Assembly: GCF_003597395.2 (NCBI RefSeq)
Contig: NC_133770.1
Span: 78,890,345-78,954,344 of the forward strand
Direction: 5' to 3'
DNA length: 64,000 nt
Source of the DNA: Chelonoidis abingdonii
Lineage: Eukaryota > Chordata > Testudines > Testudinidae
The translations under genes were made by a program, and so were the position numbers. This document shows positions 33,445-44,939 of this stretch, piece by piece (within the stretch, counting starts at the first letter, position 1; every line of letters begins with the position of its first letter). The notes under the pieces are model-generated. The model did not search any database. It saw nothing but the letters and a program-made list of their open reading frames with translations, and had not been told where the DNA came from.

Positions 33445-33620
33445 TTGTTGTTGTTATCATGTTTATTGCAATAGTGCCTAAAGGTTCCATTGTGCTAGGA
33501 ACTGTACAAACAGAGCAGAAGTATCCTGCTCTGACGAGCTTTTCTTCATTTTAAACAGAAAAAACCAACACAGACCATGGTGGGAAGAAGTATAACACAC
33601 AAAGGTTATGCATCACAGTC
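33445..33620 (+). repeat. ancient amniote repeat ('cattgtgctaggaactgtacaaa' type)
   Basis: The word ccattgtgctaggaactgta followed by caaa is a diagnostic phrase of a dispersed repeat also present at 53468-53640. The repeat family is widespread in reptiles. I cannot assign its class with certainty (possibly LINE or SINE derived). Confidence 0.5.
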
Positions 33621-34239
33621 TTCCTGAGTCGATGGTTCATTGCCTGATGCAGTTAAAGTATTTCAGTTTCATAGCCAACGATACACAAGGGAGTGATGTG
33701 GCAGCATCACCTCTGACCACCTTTGACAGCCCTCACCTAATGCATCAGGTACCCATTTTGCAGTTGAACTGGAGGTGATCTCTCATTGTGAGCTCAAGCA
33801 AGGCACAAATCCATGGTCTTCAAGATTGTAGTCAAGTGCCTTAACTATTCAGCAATCACACCTCAGTGAGGCATGTAATAATCACTTAAGCCCTAAAAGA
33901 AAAACATAAATGAAACATAGATCTATGTTTCTTTTTTATATCTATAGAAACATACTCTAAACAAATGCCTTTTAAAACTAAGGGGATTGATTTTTGAAAA
34001 GAGGCCTCCCATGTTACAAAAAAACTGTAAGCTGCCAACAGTTTGCAAACAGGAAGAGAGGCCAAATTCAATGAGTAAATCATTTAGGGTCCTATCTAGC
34101 AAGGAACTTCAGATTGAGCATATGAGCAGTCCTATTGAAGTTAATGCCCCAAATTAAGTACCTTGCTGAATCAGGATCTTGTTAAGCATTATTTGCTCAG
34201 CCATAAACCTGCCACATGGGGCTATTTTAAGGCTAAATT

Positions 34240-34305
34240 CATCGATGTTTGTAAAGTGCTTTGAGATTCTCCAATGTAAGGCGCTATTGAAACACTAAGT
34301 GTTGT
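34240..34305 (+). mobile_element. MIR-type SINE 3' remnant
   Basis: The phrase tgtaaagtgctttgagattc and then ggcgctattga is the characteristic end of a MIR-related element. The rest is too degraded to delimit. Confidence 0.5.
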
Positions 34306-35214
34306 TCTGACGCATGTCTTCAAAAGTGTCTGAAGATGGATTTACGTTACACAGCAGACAGAATGGCTCACTTGGAACAGTTACACATGCTGATGGATAA
34401 ATAAGAAGAGTGTTATAAATTGTATAAATGAGATGTTTACACAAAAGACAGTAACCACTCCAGAGGAGCCATAACAATCACATGTACATCATTTAAAAGA
34501 TCTGTGGGGAGGGAGGGAGGTGGGAAGTGAAGTGGCTGTGCAAGAAAGGGAGCTGACAGTTATTAGTAAATACCACGTTTTAAATGTTGTTGTTTTATAC
34601 AAACACCTCCAGACAGTGGCTTGACATCACGGAACTGATAAGACTCCTTTCCAGGGGCTGTCACTAACATAAAAACCAGCGAGGCATGAGATGCAGAGTG
34701 GGTATGTTACAGTGGCTGCTGAGCCTGCGATATTATCAATGTGTCTGAAAGCCCCTACTCTCTAAATATAGCAAAGCACTGCTCTCTTCATCTCCTTATC
34801 TAACTTTTGGCTTTGCACCTTCATTTATGTTACTCCCACTCTTGAAAAATTCTACCACTTCCTTATTGCTAAAATGCAGCCTCCCTTCCTTTGGCTTACT
34901 ACCTTAATATAGCCTTTCTACCTTGTCTCTTCACCGATACGTTCTCCACAGTCCCTACCTCAACTGACCCATTGTTCTATGTCTTTTTGGTTCCATCTAT
35001 TTTAGATTGGATGCTCTTTGGGTAGGGAACATATCTCCCTGTGTTCTAAAGGGGTGTGAAAACATATTTTTCTATATTAATAATGACAAGGATAACCATG
35101 ATGGTGATGATGAAAATGAAAGTATTTTATTAATGAACAAAATAGAGGGGGAATAGTGTAGGATAAGCATACAAGTAGAATTTGGGAGCTCCTGACTAGA
35201 TTTGTGCAGAAGTT

Positions 35215-35320
35215 TTGTCAAAAGTCAGTGAAAAATGGGCTTTTCGAATAAAGGAAAATTTTCACAGAAAAACAGAGCTTTGGTCAAAATGGTCCATTTT
35301 TACAGGAAAGGAAGGGAAAC
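35215..35320. repeat. A/T-rich self-complementary repeat, second copy type
   Basis: Words such as gtgaaaaatgggcttttcg, ggaaaattttcacag and ccatttttacagg pair with each other. It is the same class as 11430-11690. No function implied. Confidence 0.45.
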
Positions 35321-37732
35321 CAAAGCTTGTTCTCTAGGCATCTCCCCTCTTCAGAGATAAAATAAGGATACACTGCTTTAAGCTTTGTCTCTGGACCCCA
35401 TGTGAGGATATGTGTATTGTTTCTTTAAATCTATAGCAGGAAGCCAGGCAGATGGTGGGGGTAGGAAAAGTTCTAGGACGAAGCATTACAATGAAGTAGA
35501 GAGAGTATAATAGCTTTAAGGATAATACTATTGCCCTGAATTCTAATAAAGTTCCTTGTTGGGTGTTAGAATACAACAGGTCTTTCTGGTGGTGTGTTTT
35601 GGTTTGTTTTTTTAATCAGAGGCCTATGATATTTATTAGGGCCTAAAGAGGCTTCTATTGTTTCTTATCCCAGGAGCCTGTTTTAAAATCTGCATTATAA
35701 TAAATTAGTCTGAAGCATCTGAATTTCCAAAATCTTTCGTCAGCCTGAGGGATTCTTTCCTCAGATTGTCCATAATGTTGTCGGTTTACAGAAAATTAGA
35801 GTGTTAGAGGTTTACAGTAAATTAGATGTGGGAGTAGATGAAGGAATTTTTCATTTCATTGGCAGTGTTTACTTCAAATCATATTTTACAGGCTATGAAC
35901 TATGAGGTTTATTCTTATCTGGATGTACGGTAATTGGGTTGGGATGAAGACATGCTCCGAAGATTAATGTTCTTTTCCTGTAGCTACAATGTGGGAATGA
36001 CTCTTTTCAGCTAGACGAAAACCTCATCCTGCTGTGATGTAAACCCCTTTCTACTTCTAGACCATCCCTCCTTCATTAAGGATAATTTTGATCAATATTT
36101 GATATAAAAACTAAAACACACTAGGCACTACTATTTAATTTCAAGTGTGTATTTGAGGGGAAAGTTTGGTTTAACGGAGGACCCTGAACTGCAATGTACA
36201 GCCCTGCAGAGAAATGTTCAAGCGACTGCACGTTACCCCAGCAGCTGCTAGTAGCTTTGTGTCTCATCATCATTCATTTCGGCTGTGGGACTGGGTGGGT
36301 TTCACTTTGCATTCACCGTCTTATTTCAGCTTTTCCCAAGGACGTCAACATTTTAACCTGAATGTTGTTGTATTTGCAGTATGTTCTTTTCTTGTTTACT
36401 GTAGAGAGACAAATGCTGTTTTAATAAAAAAAAATCATAGGAAATGAAAATTCATTAGGGAAAAGGCCATAATTCTGTGGTTTCCAGCAGCAAGACACAA
36501 CTCAGACACTGGAAAAGAGTGAGACACATTGATCAAAACCAGTAGCCTTGGTTTAGCATAGCCATCCCTTGCCAAGATCAGAATAAAATGACAGCAGGCA
36601 GGGAGTGAGATGGATGGCATGGTCGCCCAACTAGTCTGCTTCTTGATAGGCTCAGAACATACAGGGCAACCCCAAGTGAAAAACAAACCTTACTCAACAG
36701 ACAGATGTGTCTCTGTCTAGCTTAAAAACATAATATTAAAGCAAATATGAATGTTCCTCTGTTGTTTGCATTCTGAGGGAATGAGAAGGTGGGTGGAGGA
36801 AATGGGTTAAACTGGAAAGTAGGCTAAGTTCTTAAAACTGGACTCTGACCAAACATTGGATAGAGAGTAAACTGGACATCTTGTGGAGTTGTTTCACGTG
36901 GAATCTCTTCCAGTGCAAAGCCAGTAACTCCACCAATTTAAATTGTTTTGAAGCCCAGCTTATCCCAAGCATAACCATGCTTTAGACTACAGAGAGCATT
37001 GTCTGAATGCTCAAAGAGAAGTGTGGCTTATTAGTGCCCATTATATCTAAGATAGCTCCAATAATTTAATTGCAGTAGTAAAGAGAAATGATTTCTCTCT
37101 CCTCCCTTCTTTTTAATGGCACATATGCTAGTGCATTTGGTTGTGCCATACGCTTTTAAGTATTTTAGCTGGGAATTTCAGAGGAGTTTATGGGAGTTAA
37201 ATGTCTATCTGCCATTGAAATTCAATGCAAGTTGGTGCCTTACTCCCTTTGGCAATCCCAGCCTTCATTTTTTCCAGTTAGTAAGCCACGTGTTTGTTAT
37301 TTCCATATTTTCATAAGACATGGCCTCTGCCTTTGAGACACTGAACAAGCAAATTTGCACTTCTCGTTCTGGGTAGAGACCACCTTTTCCCTCAGTTAAT
37401 TACTCTAACTTGCTTCTGGGACTACTGCACCATCATGTCCTGATGTGATCAGGAAATTAGCATAGAGATCAGTTAGTGGTAAAGCTGTAAACTACTGTAC
37501 TGTTTGTGAGATAACAAAATGAGATGCTACTACCACTGCACTATAATATTTCACTGAGATCACTTTTGGAATTAAAGTGTATTACTAGATAGAAAATTGT
37601 CTCTCTCAGGAATTTCCTGGAGTATGCTTTTCCCCTCAACACTTCATATACAAGCTTTTGTGCACTCAAATATTAGGAATTTAGGAGACAGTGTATAATT
37701 AAGATCAGTCTTTTTTCTTTCCTGTGCTGTAG

Positions 37733-37768
37733 CATTTCCAAAACCATTTCAGCCATATGTCATGGCAG
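37733..37768 (+). other. candidate 36-nt exon flanked by splice-like sites
   Basis: The stretch is preceded by a strong polypyrimidine tract ending tgctgtag and followed by GTAAAT after CAG. Its length is a multiple of three, and all three frames through it are open. One frame (phase 1) would read FPKPFQPYVMA. Microexons have such structure. Without expression or conservation data it remains a candidate: short splice-like pairs arise by chance every few tens of kb. I recognise no gene for it. Confidence 0.2.
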
Positions 37769-38220
37769 GTAAATCCTTTTTGATATGTTGGTGTGTTAGA
37801 GAATATCTATCGTGACTTTTTTTACTGGTATATTGAGTTGCTTGGAGTATCTTAAGCTAATTAACTATTAAGTAAGGGTATAGCCACCAACTTTGTAAAA
37901 TCTGAACATTTGGTTGGTATGTGACCCATTATGGAACCCAAGATTCTTTACTGTTGATTATTAAGTTGCATCCTTGTTTGACAAACTATATTGGAGGTAG
38001 GTCATTATGATGTCCTGAGCCCCAGAAGTGACACTCAAATGACCCTCTATGGCACTGTGCAGTTCTTAGTATATTTCCATCTCCAGGATCTCTTCTCTTT
38101 CCTTATTACTGTAGCAAACAACACAGTTTTAAGCAGTAGCGTCTTGTCTTCAGAGAATGTTCTTTCCTTCAGATATTGGAGCTGTTCCGCCTGCATGCAG
38201 TAATTGTTTCTTGGGGGAAG

Positions 38221-38858
38221 CAGGGCTGCACAGAGGTTTTGGGAGGTCTGGGACTGAATCTGAAACTGAGGCCCCCGAGCCCTTCCAAAAAACCTACCAT
38301 GGAGATGAAAGAGTTTAAGACAAGGGGAAGGGATGGGTCAGAGAGAGTCCAAGCCTGTAGTGTGGGGTTGCTGCCCTCCCCGTGAGGATGGGGACTTTGC
38401 CCTTCGTATGGCCAGAGGCCACTTGCAGTTCTGCCTCTCCCCGATATCCAACCCTGCTGCTAGGAGGAGCAGGACCCCTGACTCTGCTCTTATCCTTGGG
38501 CTCTCAGTCTGCAGGGTCATCTCAGGCCCAATCTGAGGATGCCAGTGATGGTAATGGGGGGATTTGGGCCCAGCCAGGGTGGGTGAGTTGCTCCCTGCAC
38601 TGTACATGATGGGCATCAAACCTGACTGATGCTGTGCACCAATGTGCCAGGTCTCAATGCCACCCACTGAAATTTGGCCTAGACACCATTCTGTCATGAT
38701 GGAGGGCGGCTGGACCAAACATGAGTAGTGCTGTGATCCCATTTGCAACACCTCTCTCTCAAATTTGGCCCAGTCACCCCTCCGTCATTTTAAGGGCCTT
38801 CTCAAATGGTGGGCCAGGGACAAACTACCCCTTTTTCCCCTCCCTCTGGGAAGCCCTG
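38221..38858. mobile_element. non-autonomous hAT element, 638 bp
   Basis: Ends CAGGGCTGCACAGAGG and, from the right, CAGGGCTTCCCAGAGGG form an inverted repeat. The flanks gggggaag (38213-38220) and gggaaaag (38859-38866) agree at 6 of 8 positions, as for an aged duplication. The interior is moderately GC-rich with no transposase recognised. The open frames at 38333-38751 on both strands are not credible genes. Confidence 0.7.
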
Positions 38859-39231
38859 GGGAAAAGCAGCTAATGAAAGACCCTAGCTGAAAAGACCTAG
38901 AAACAAAAGAAGAGAATGATTTATAGACATATCTCAGTGCGATTAGCAAATAAAATCAGCGACTAACTCTGCAAATGGAAGCAATACGGAAATGAGACCC
39001 AGACCTTTCTGCAAAACCCACTGCTACAGAATTCAGGATCAGCTGAACTGAGCACTAGAAAGGCCTGGAAATAATGATTGCTGATGATCAAAACAATGTT
39101 TTTTAAAAGCCCTCAGTTGATCAAACACAAATTTTTGTACCTCCCAGGGAAATGTCAACGTATCATGAAGTTATAATCAACTCTCTGCCATAAATATACA
39201 TTGTAAGCTATTCTACCCCTGTATGTTAGTA

Positions 39232-39543
39232 CAGTGGTTCTCAACCAGGGGTTGGGACCCATTGGGAGACTGCGAGCAGGTTTCAGAGAGTCCGCCAAGC
39301 AGGACTGACAAGCAGAGCAGAAAACCAAAGCCCCACCACCTGGGGCTGAAGCCAAAGCCTGAGCAACTTAGTTTCACAGGGCCTCCTGTGGCCTGGGGCA
39401 CCAGGCAATTGCCCTGCTTGCTATCCCCTAACCGCAGCCCTGGCTTTTATGTACAGAAAAACGGTTGTTGTGGCACAGGTGGGCTATGGAATTTGTAAAG
39501 CATATTGGCGGGGGCTCAGAAAGAAAAAGGTTGAGACCACCTG
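39232..39543. mobile_element. non-autonomous hAT element, 312 bp, perfect TSD
   Basis: Ends CAGTGGTTCTCAACC and, from the right, CAGGTGGTCTCAACC form an inverted repeat. The identical 8-bp duplication tgttagta is at 39224-39231 and 39544-39551. The interior includes a 'tgaagccaaagcc' stretch and no transposase. Confidence 0.93.
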
Positions 39544-39764
39544 TGTTAGTACAGCACCTACCACAAGGAGCCCTGCTCCTATCTGAGGTCTCTAGGAGGT
39601 GATGTTTGTTTTCCCTCTGACCCCCTCTATGAGAAAAGCAGCCCCATATCTTGAACCCTACAATTCATGGAGATCTTGGAGAGGTCAGCTGGTGTCTACC
39701 TGAGCTCAGAGCCACAGGGTCAGGCAGTCTTGGACTCAGGTGACTGGCCTAAGCCACTGTCTGT

Positions 39765-39873
39765 GCTGCAACATCTACACTGCTATTTTGAATAAGCTAG
39801 CTCAAGTGGTGCTAGCATGAATCTATCTACCCTGGCTGGAAGTGCTCTGCTGCAGTGTAGACCTACCCAGGAA
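39765..39873. repeat. palindromic MITE-like repeat
   Basis: The left word acatctacactgctatttt and the right word ctgctgcagtgtagac are complementary in part (ctacactgc / gcagtgtag). The inside has gctagctcaagtggtgctagc. It is probably a Harbinger-like MITE, as the ctacactgc terminal word recalls the other Harbinger ends here. Ends are approximate. Confidence 0.55.
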
Positions 39874-41240
39874 ATCTGAACAGTCTGCTCAGACCAAATT
39901 CTGATCCCTCCAGTCAGATGAGGTAGGAGGGGCAGTGGTGGAAAAGCTTGCAGAATTCTACCTATTCTGTGGGAAAGGACTTCCCTCTATAGCTCTGTCA
40001 ATCCAGTGCTATTTGTGAGTACTACATTCATTTGAAATTTGCTTAAAGAAAAATAAAAGCACTGATTTCATACAGCGTGTAAGTATAAACAGAAAGGGAA
40101 TAAAGAAAAAAGAAATTAATGAAAATTGTCTGAAGCAGGTATTTAAAACATACCCATAACCTAGTATATAGAAGAAATAAAAAATGTTCCTAATATAGAG
40201 TTCCCAGAGTCAAACCCTCCAACACTGTATTCAGTGGCTGTAGCTATTAGATGCCTGCTAACATTTGTTGCAAATGTTTGGGGCTGTTTAAAGAAAATAA
40301 CAATAAAAGTAAATGGAGAAGGAATTTTTAGGGAGAAGAAATACACCTTCTGAGGTCTAAGTGACCCAATAGACTCACGTAACACCTCACATTCATAAAT
40401 GACCTCTCTACTGCTACAGAAGCAAAGGGACAGATCGGTTTCCTGAGTGAATGAAGCTGGGAAAATCACATGATCTATGGTAAGCTTTGGAATACTTTGC
40501 AAATGAAGTCATCCAGACAGCATTAAAAAGAGTTATGTCTCCATAGCTGACTCTTGTTTATGGAAAAATGGGTTTGGGGTAGTGGCTTTATTTAAGCACA
40601 TAGTGTTCTTTGCTACCTACTCACATAAGGCTTTCCTCAATAAAGTGGTCCTATCTTGGACAGCAAATGTTCCTGATTTTATGTCCCAGAGGTGGAGCAC
40701 TGGGGAGCTGGCCTATCTGTTTCCCTGATTTCGCATGGGTTTGATAACTCCCTCAATATGTAGCAGTACATGCTTTTTTTAATGCAGTCCTGAGCTCTTG
40801 GATGCCTGTATCTTGTCCAAATGAAGAAGCCAAAAAATACATAAAGTGTATATTGGCTGTGATTAGAAAATAGTGGTAAGAAATAATATCTGTTTCTGAA
40901 AGCATAAATATTCATATTCATCTAAAATGCATAAATGTGCATGCAGCAGCTGCTAGGTTTTTCCTTTACTTCAGCTTATGAGAAGGTCCAGGAGATTGGA
41001 AATTTAAGAGCACAAGAATGATTTATTCTTATATATATTTCTTCTGTCATTTCCCTATCTCCATTCCAATCCTTGTCAAAAGAACCAATTCCCTTGAGTC
41101 ATTTCCCACATTGATTAGTATCTGCATTAAAAGGCACGATAATCTTAAAGACTCTGGTATTGTATACAGTATATACTGTCAGAATATAGTATATAGTGGA
41201 AGTGCTAAAGATATGAAACCTATAAACAAACAAACAATGG
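39874..41240. other. unique DNA, no gene recognised
   Basis: The 113-codon minus-strand frame at 40161-40502 has no family signature. Nothing else is seen. Confidence 0.4.
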
Positions 41241-41287
41241 ATTAAATCTCATGTCTGCACAGGGGATGTGCAGACATGAGATTTAAT
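41241..41287. repeat. perfect 21-bp hairpin with 5-nt loop
   Basis: The arm 41241-41261 is the exact complement of 41267-41287, with loop gggga between. There is no mismatch in 21 bp. A ttaatatatatatta tract follows. It carries no coding sequence or known element signature. See findings for possible origins. Confidence 0.95.
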
Positions 41288-42560
41288 TTAATATATATAT
41301 TAAAGTGAAGTGTGAGACTATTACGGAAGCTCAAATTGCTAACTGGTATCTTCTCTGAGAGGGCGGATCAACTGCAATGAATGAAATGGTGATTACTACA
41401 ACACCTTGTGTTGGTTGCTAAAAATAACTGAATTACCACTTTTTAATTAGTCAAAATAACTTAGAAAGTTTCAACAAACTGGGCACTTAAGTACATACTT
41501 AGCTTTAAACATGTGAATAGTCAAAGTGAAGTCAGTGGAACTAACTCACATGCTAAAATGTAAGCATGTGTTTAAATTCTTTGCTCTACCAGGGTCTTAA
41601 TCCACCCCTTCCCCACCCATTCCCACAAATATTCTGTGTACCTGATGGCTTACCTAAAGCTTTTTAAGGATTGCATTCCGTTGTTTTCTTAGTTCATTAC
41701 TACAATGGTTAAAGAATTTGGGCCTGATCTCTGCTCCATTATTCCACTGATATCAGTAGCACTGCATCAGCATAATACTGGCATAAGGGAGCAGAGAATT
41801 TTAGATTTTCTTTGCAGTTTCTTGTTGTACTTCTGTGGAATTTATTATAAGCTCATCCTAATATATAAATAAAAATACATATGGCCCAGTAAAACTATTG
41901 GCTCAGATTTTCTCCCCCTGCTGCAATCCATTTGCACTACTCAGGTGGCATGAAGTAGCTGGAATCTGGTTCATACAGGCCAGCTAAGAATTCCTCTAGC
42001 ATGAGGATATTCTCAGCTGTTTTAAGACCAGCACAGCAGGCTCCTATGCCAACTTCCCAAGTGGCATAGGGCCCTTAATAATGATAGCCAGGAGGCCAAA
42101 GTTAGAGCAGCCCCTATGCTGTTCTAACTTATGCCAAGATTAGAAAAGATTGAAAATCAGTGATCCATTACACTTCCTTACCCTAACCACCCCACTGCAG
42201 CCATGCTGAGCAGATCATCATATTGTTGATATCAATGTTGTCTGATTGGAACTAACTACCTGGAAGGGCTCTGCACTGTCTTTTTTTCCAGTACTAGTTC
42301 CTTTATACATGCTCACCCTTATGGACAGCTGTATTGGAAGTAAATGCTGTCATGCACAAACAATCCAATGCTATTTTACTGGTAAAGGCCCAGCAACCTG
42401 CTTCACATTTCCTAACAGCTGGCGTTATTACAGACTGACTCTCTCTGTAGCATTGAGGCTGTCAAACTAAGTGAGCTTTTGTGAATTAGAGTCTGTGGCT
42501 GATAGGAGTATGCCTGACTTTTAGGGCTTTGATTTACAGGTTAGTCCCAAATGACATGCT
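41288..42560. other. unique DNA with palindromic repeat traces
   Basis: The segment 41490-41600 (gcacttaagtacatacttag, then ctaaaatgtaagcatgtg) shows weak palindromic symmetry like the repeat at 17074. No gene is supported. Confidence 0.4.
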
Positions 42561-42884
42561 TGGGTATGTCACTACAAAGTTAACTTGACTTAATTTAAGT
42601 TGACATCTAGCCACCACAGTAATTAAGTTGGTCGGGCACTCAACCACACTCATTGTCTCGGTAGAGTGTGTCCTCACCAGCAGCAGTTGTATCAGTGCAG
42701 AGAGCAGTGCACCATGGATAGCTATCCCACAGTGTAACTAGCCACAGGGGTTTTTAGGAAGGGCTTGCAATGCCTCATGGGACTAAAACATTGTCGTAGG
42801 GATATGGGAACATGGTTTAACCTCCCATGATGCAATTTCTCCCTCTCTCCCCAATATGAATGGCAAACAACCCATACTTTTACC

Positions 42885-43297
42885 CAGAGCCATCTCTAGG
42901 GTAAGGCGAATTGGGGCAACCTTTCCAGACCCTGCACTTTGGGGGTCCCATGGCAGCTGCCCTGAATTGCCATGTCTTAGGGATGGCTCTGTGTGTGTGT
43001 CTTGCGGATGGTGCTAGGTCAGTCCAGGGGGACTGGAATTAGGGTATGGGGGGCCAGGCTGGCCAGGGAGGTTAGGGTGGGGCTGGCGCCAGCAGCGGAC
43101 ATCAGGCCCACACTCACCGGCAGAAAGCGGCAGCAGTGACCCTAGCCTGCCCCACTCCACCCCACCAGCTCCCCCCATCACTCGGGGGAGGAAGCGGATG
43201 CCAGAAAGGGGCAGAATGGGGGGACTTGGGGGAAGGGTTGGAGTGGGGACAGGGTCTGAGTTGTCCTGGGCCCTGCACTCCCCTAGGGACAGCCCTG
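42885..43297. mobile_element. non-autonomous hAT element, 413 bp, perfect TSD
   Basis: Ends CAGAGCCATCTCTAGGG and, from the right, CAGGGCTGTCCCTAGGG form an inverted repeat. The identical 8-bp duplication cttttacc is at 42877-42884 and 43298-43305. It is nested in the Harbinger transposon and so is younger. The interior is GC-rich without a transposase. The 195-codon minus-strand frame 43014-43601 straddles its edge and is not a gene. Confidence 0.93.
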
Positions 43298-43639
43298 CTT
43301 TTACCTGCCTTTTTTCAAAAGCTTGACTTAGCTGTGCATACACCATAGCCTGAGAAGCATGGACCCCAATTACCTGTGCACTCTTGTTGTGAGCATTACA
43401 AACACCTCGCACCTTATCCTGCAGTATTTCCAGGCCTGAGGCAGAAGCTGCCGTGTGCAACATCATGATGTCCTTCAAGCAGTCCTGCTGCAAGCAATAG
43501 AATGAAACAATTTCCACTTGCTGCTGGCAGTCACACAGCAGGTGAACCTGGTAGAGCACCATTTCTGATACCAGGAAATAAGCACTGACTGGTGGGATCA
43601 CATCATTATGCAGTTATGTAATGATGAGCAGTGGCTGCA

Positions 43640-44477
43640 GAACTTTTGATGTGGAAGGCCACTTTCCAGGAACTTTGTGCAGTTTTCTCCAGCCCTGAAG
43701 CACAGCAATACTAAAATGAGACGTGCTCTGACAGCGAAGAAGCAACTGGCAATTACTCTTTGGAAGCTTGCAACGTCATATTGCTACCAGTCAGTGTGAA
43801 ATCAATTTGGAGTTGGTAAATCCACCATGGAAGCTGTTGTGATCCAAGTTTGCAGGGCCATTAATTGATTTCTGCTAAGAAAGGTAGTGACTCTGGGAAA
43901 TGTGCAGGACATAGTGGATGGTTTGTTGCAATGGGGTTCCCTAACTGTGGTGGAGTGATAGGAATATGCATGCCATCTATCTTAGCACCAGACTACAGAC
44001 TCTAGTTGCCAAAGAGTACAAAAACCAGAAAGGATACTTTTCAGTGGTGTTGCAAGCGCTGGTGGATCACATGGGGCGTTTCACCGACATCAGTGTGGGA
44101 TGGTCAGAAAAGGTGCATGACGCACACATCTTTAGGAGCACAGAAAGCTGCAATCAGTTACTTTCTTTCCAGATCACAAAATAACCATTGATGACATACA
44201 AATGTCAATAGTGATCCTGGGAGACCCAGCCTACCCCTTGCTCCCATGGCTCCTGAAGCCATCCATCGGCCACTTGTACAGCAGTAAGGAGCTATTCAAC
44301 AACAGGCTGGGCAAATGCAGACTGATGGTGGAATGTGCCTTTGGATGTTTAAAGGGTCGCTGGTGCAGTTTGCTTACTAGGTTAGATCTCAGTGAAAGCA
44401 ATATCCCCATTGTTATCACTGCCTGCTATGTGCTCCATAATATCTTTAAGGCAAAGGGAGATAAATTTATGCAGTAG
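43640..44477 (+). pseudogene. PIF/Harbinger DDE transposase remnant
   Basis: Across stops and frameshifts the plus strand encodes the transposase. MRRALTAKKQLAITLWKLA with the helix-turn-helix-like QFGVGKSTMEAV is near 43717-43840. The region of the first catalytic Asp (family GGAIDGTHI) reads GGVIGICMP at about 43950, so the Asp is lost. The second catalytic site region, GWSEKVHDAHIF, keeps its Asp in the 43966-44184 frame. The third site VECAFGCLKGRW keeps its Glu in the 44202-44477 frame. Those two frames are out of phase with a stop between them. The family is a nuclear transposase acting on terminal repeats with the Myb-like partner. This copy cannot encode it. Confidence 0.85.
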
Positions 44478-44939
44478 TGGGATGGGGAAGTGGATAGGCT
44501 GGAAGCTAATTTTGAGCAGCCAGATACCAGGGCCATAAAATGAGCCCAACAAGGAGTTCTGTATCTCTGGGAGGCTTTGAAAACCCATTTCAATAGTGAG
44601 CCACAGTAATGTGTACCACTTTTCTGTGTTGTGCCTTCCGATACCATCCCCTCCATTGCATCAGTTTCCCTGTACCTCGCCTGCCCCCTCAACCCTCATG
44701 CTTGGAAAAAAGGGTTTCATTCTCAAAACATTGACCTTTTTGCTCAAGAATAAAGAAACTGAAAGTCCAGGAAAATAATTCAACCTTGGGCAAATGGTGT
44801 GATAGATTTGGGAAGGGAGAATCCAAGTCAGATTGTCTGTATAAGCACAGAAGTCTCGCCCATCAAAGGTCTTTGAATGGTTGCCTTTTGTTCTTAGTAC
44901 CCTCCTCCAGTGCCTCCTGCAATACTGCACTTCCCTTCT

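Larger units (their letters stand above)
33630..37690. other. unique DNA with short palindromic repeats, no gene recognised
   Basis: It contains degraded SINE-like 3' words at about 34245-34300 (gtaaagtgctttgagattct), typical of MIR tails, and an A/T-rich self-complementary repeat at 35215-35320. Open frames are unsupported. Confidence 0.4.

Noticed and set aside
43014..43601. 195-codon minus-strand frame
   Set aside because: It crosses the hAT boundary at 43297 and its target duplication, so it joins parts of two unrelated elements and cannot be a gene.
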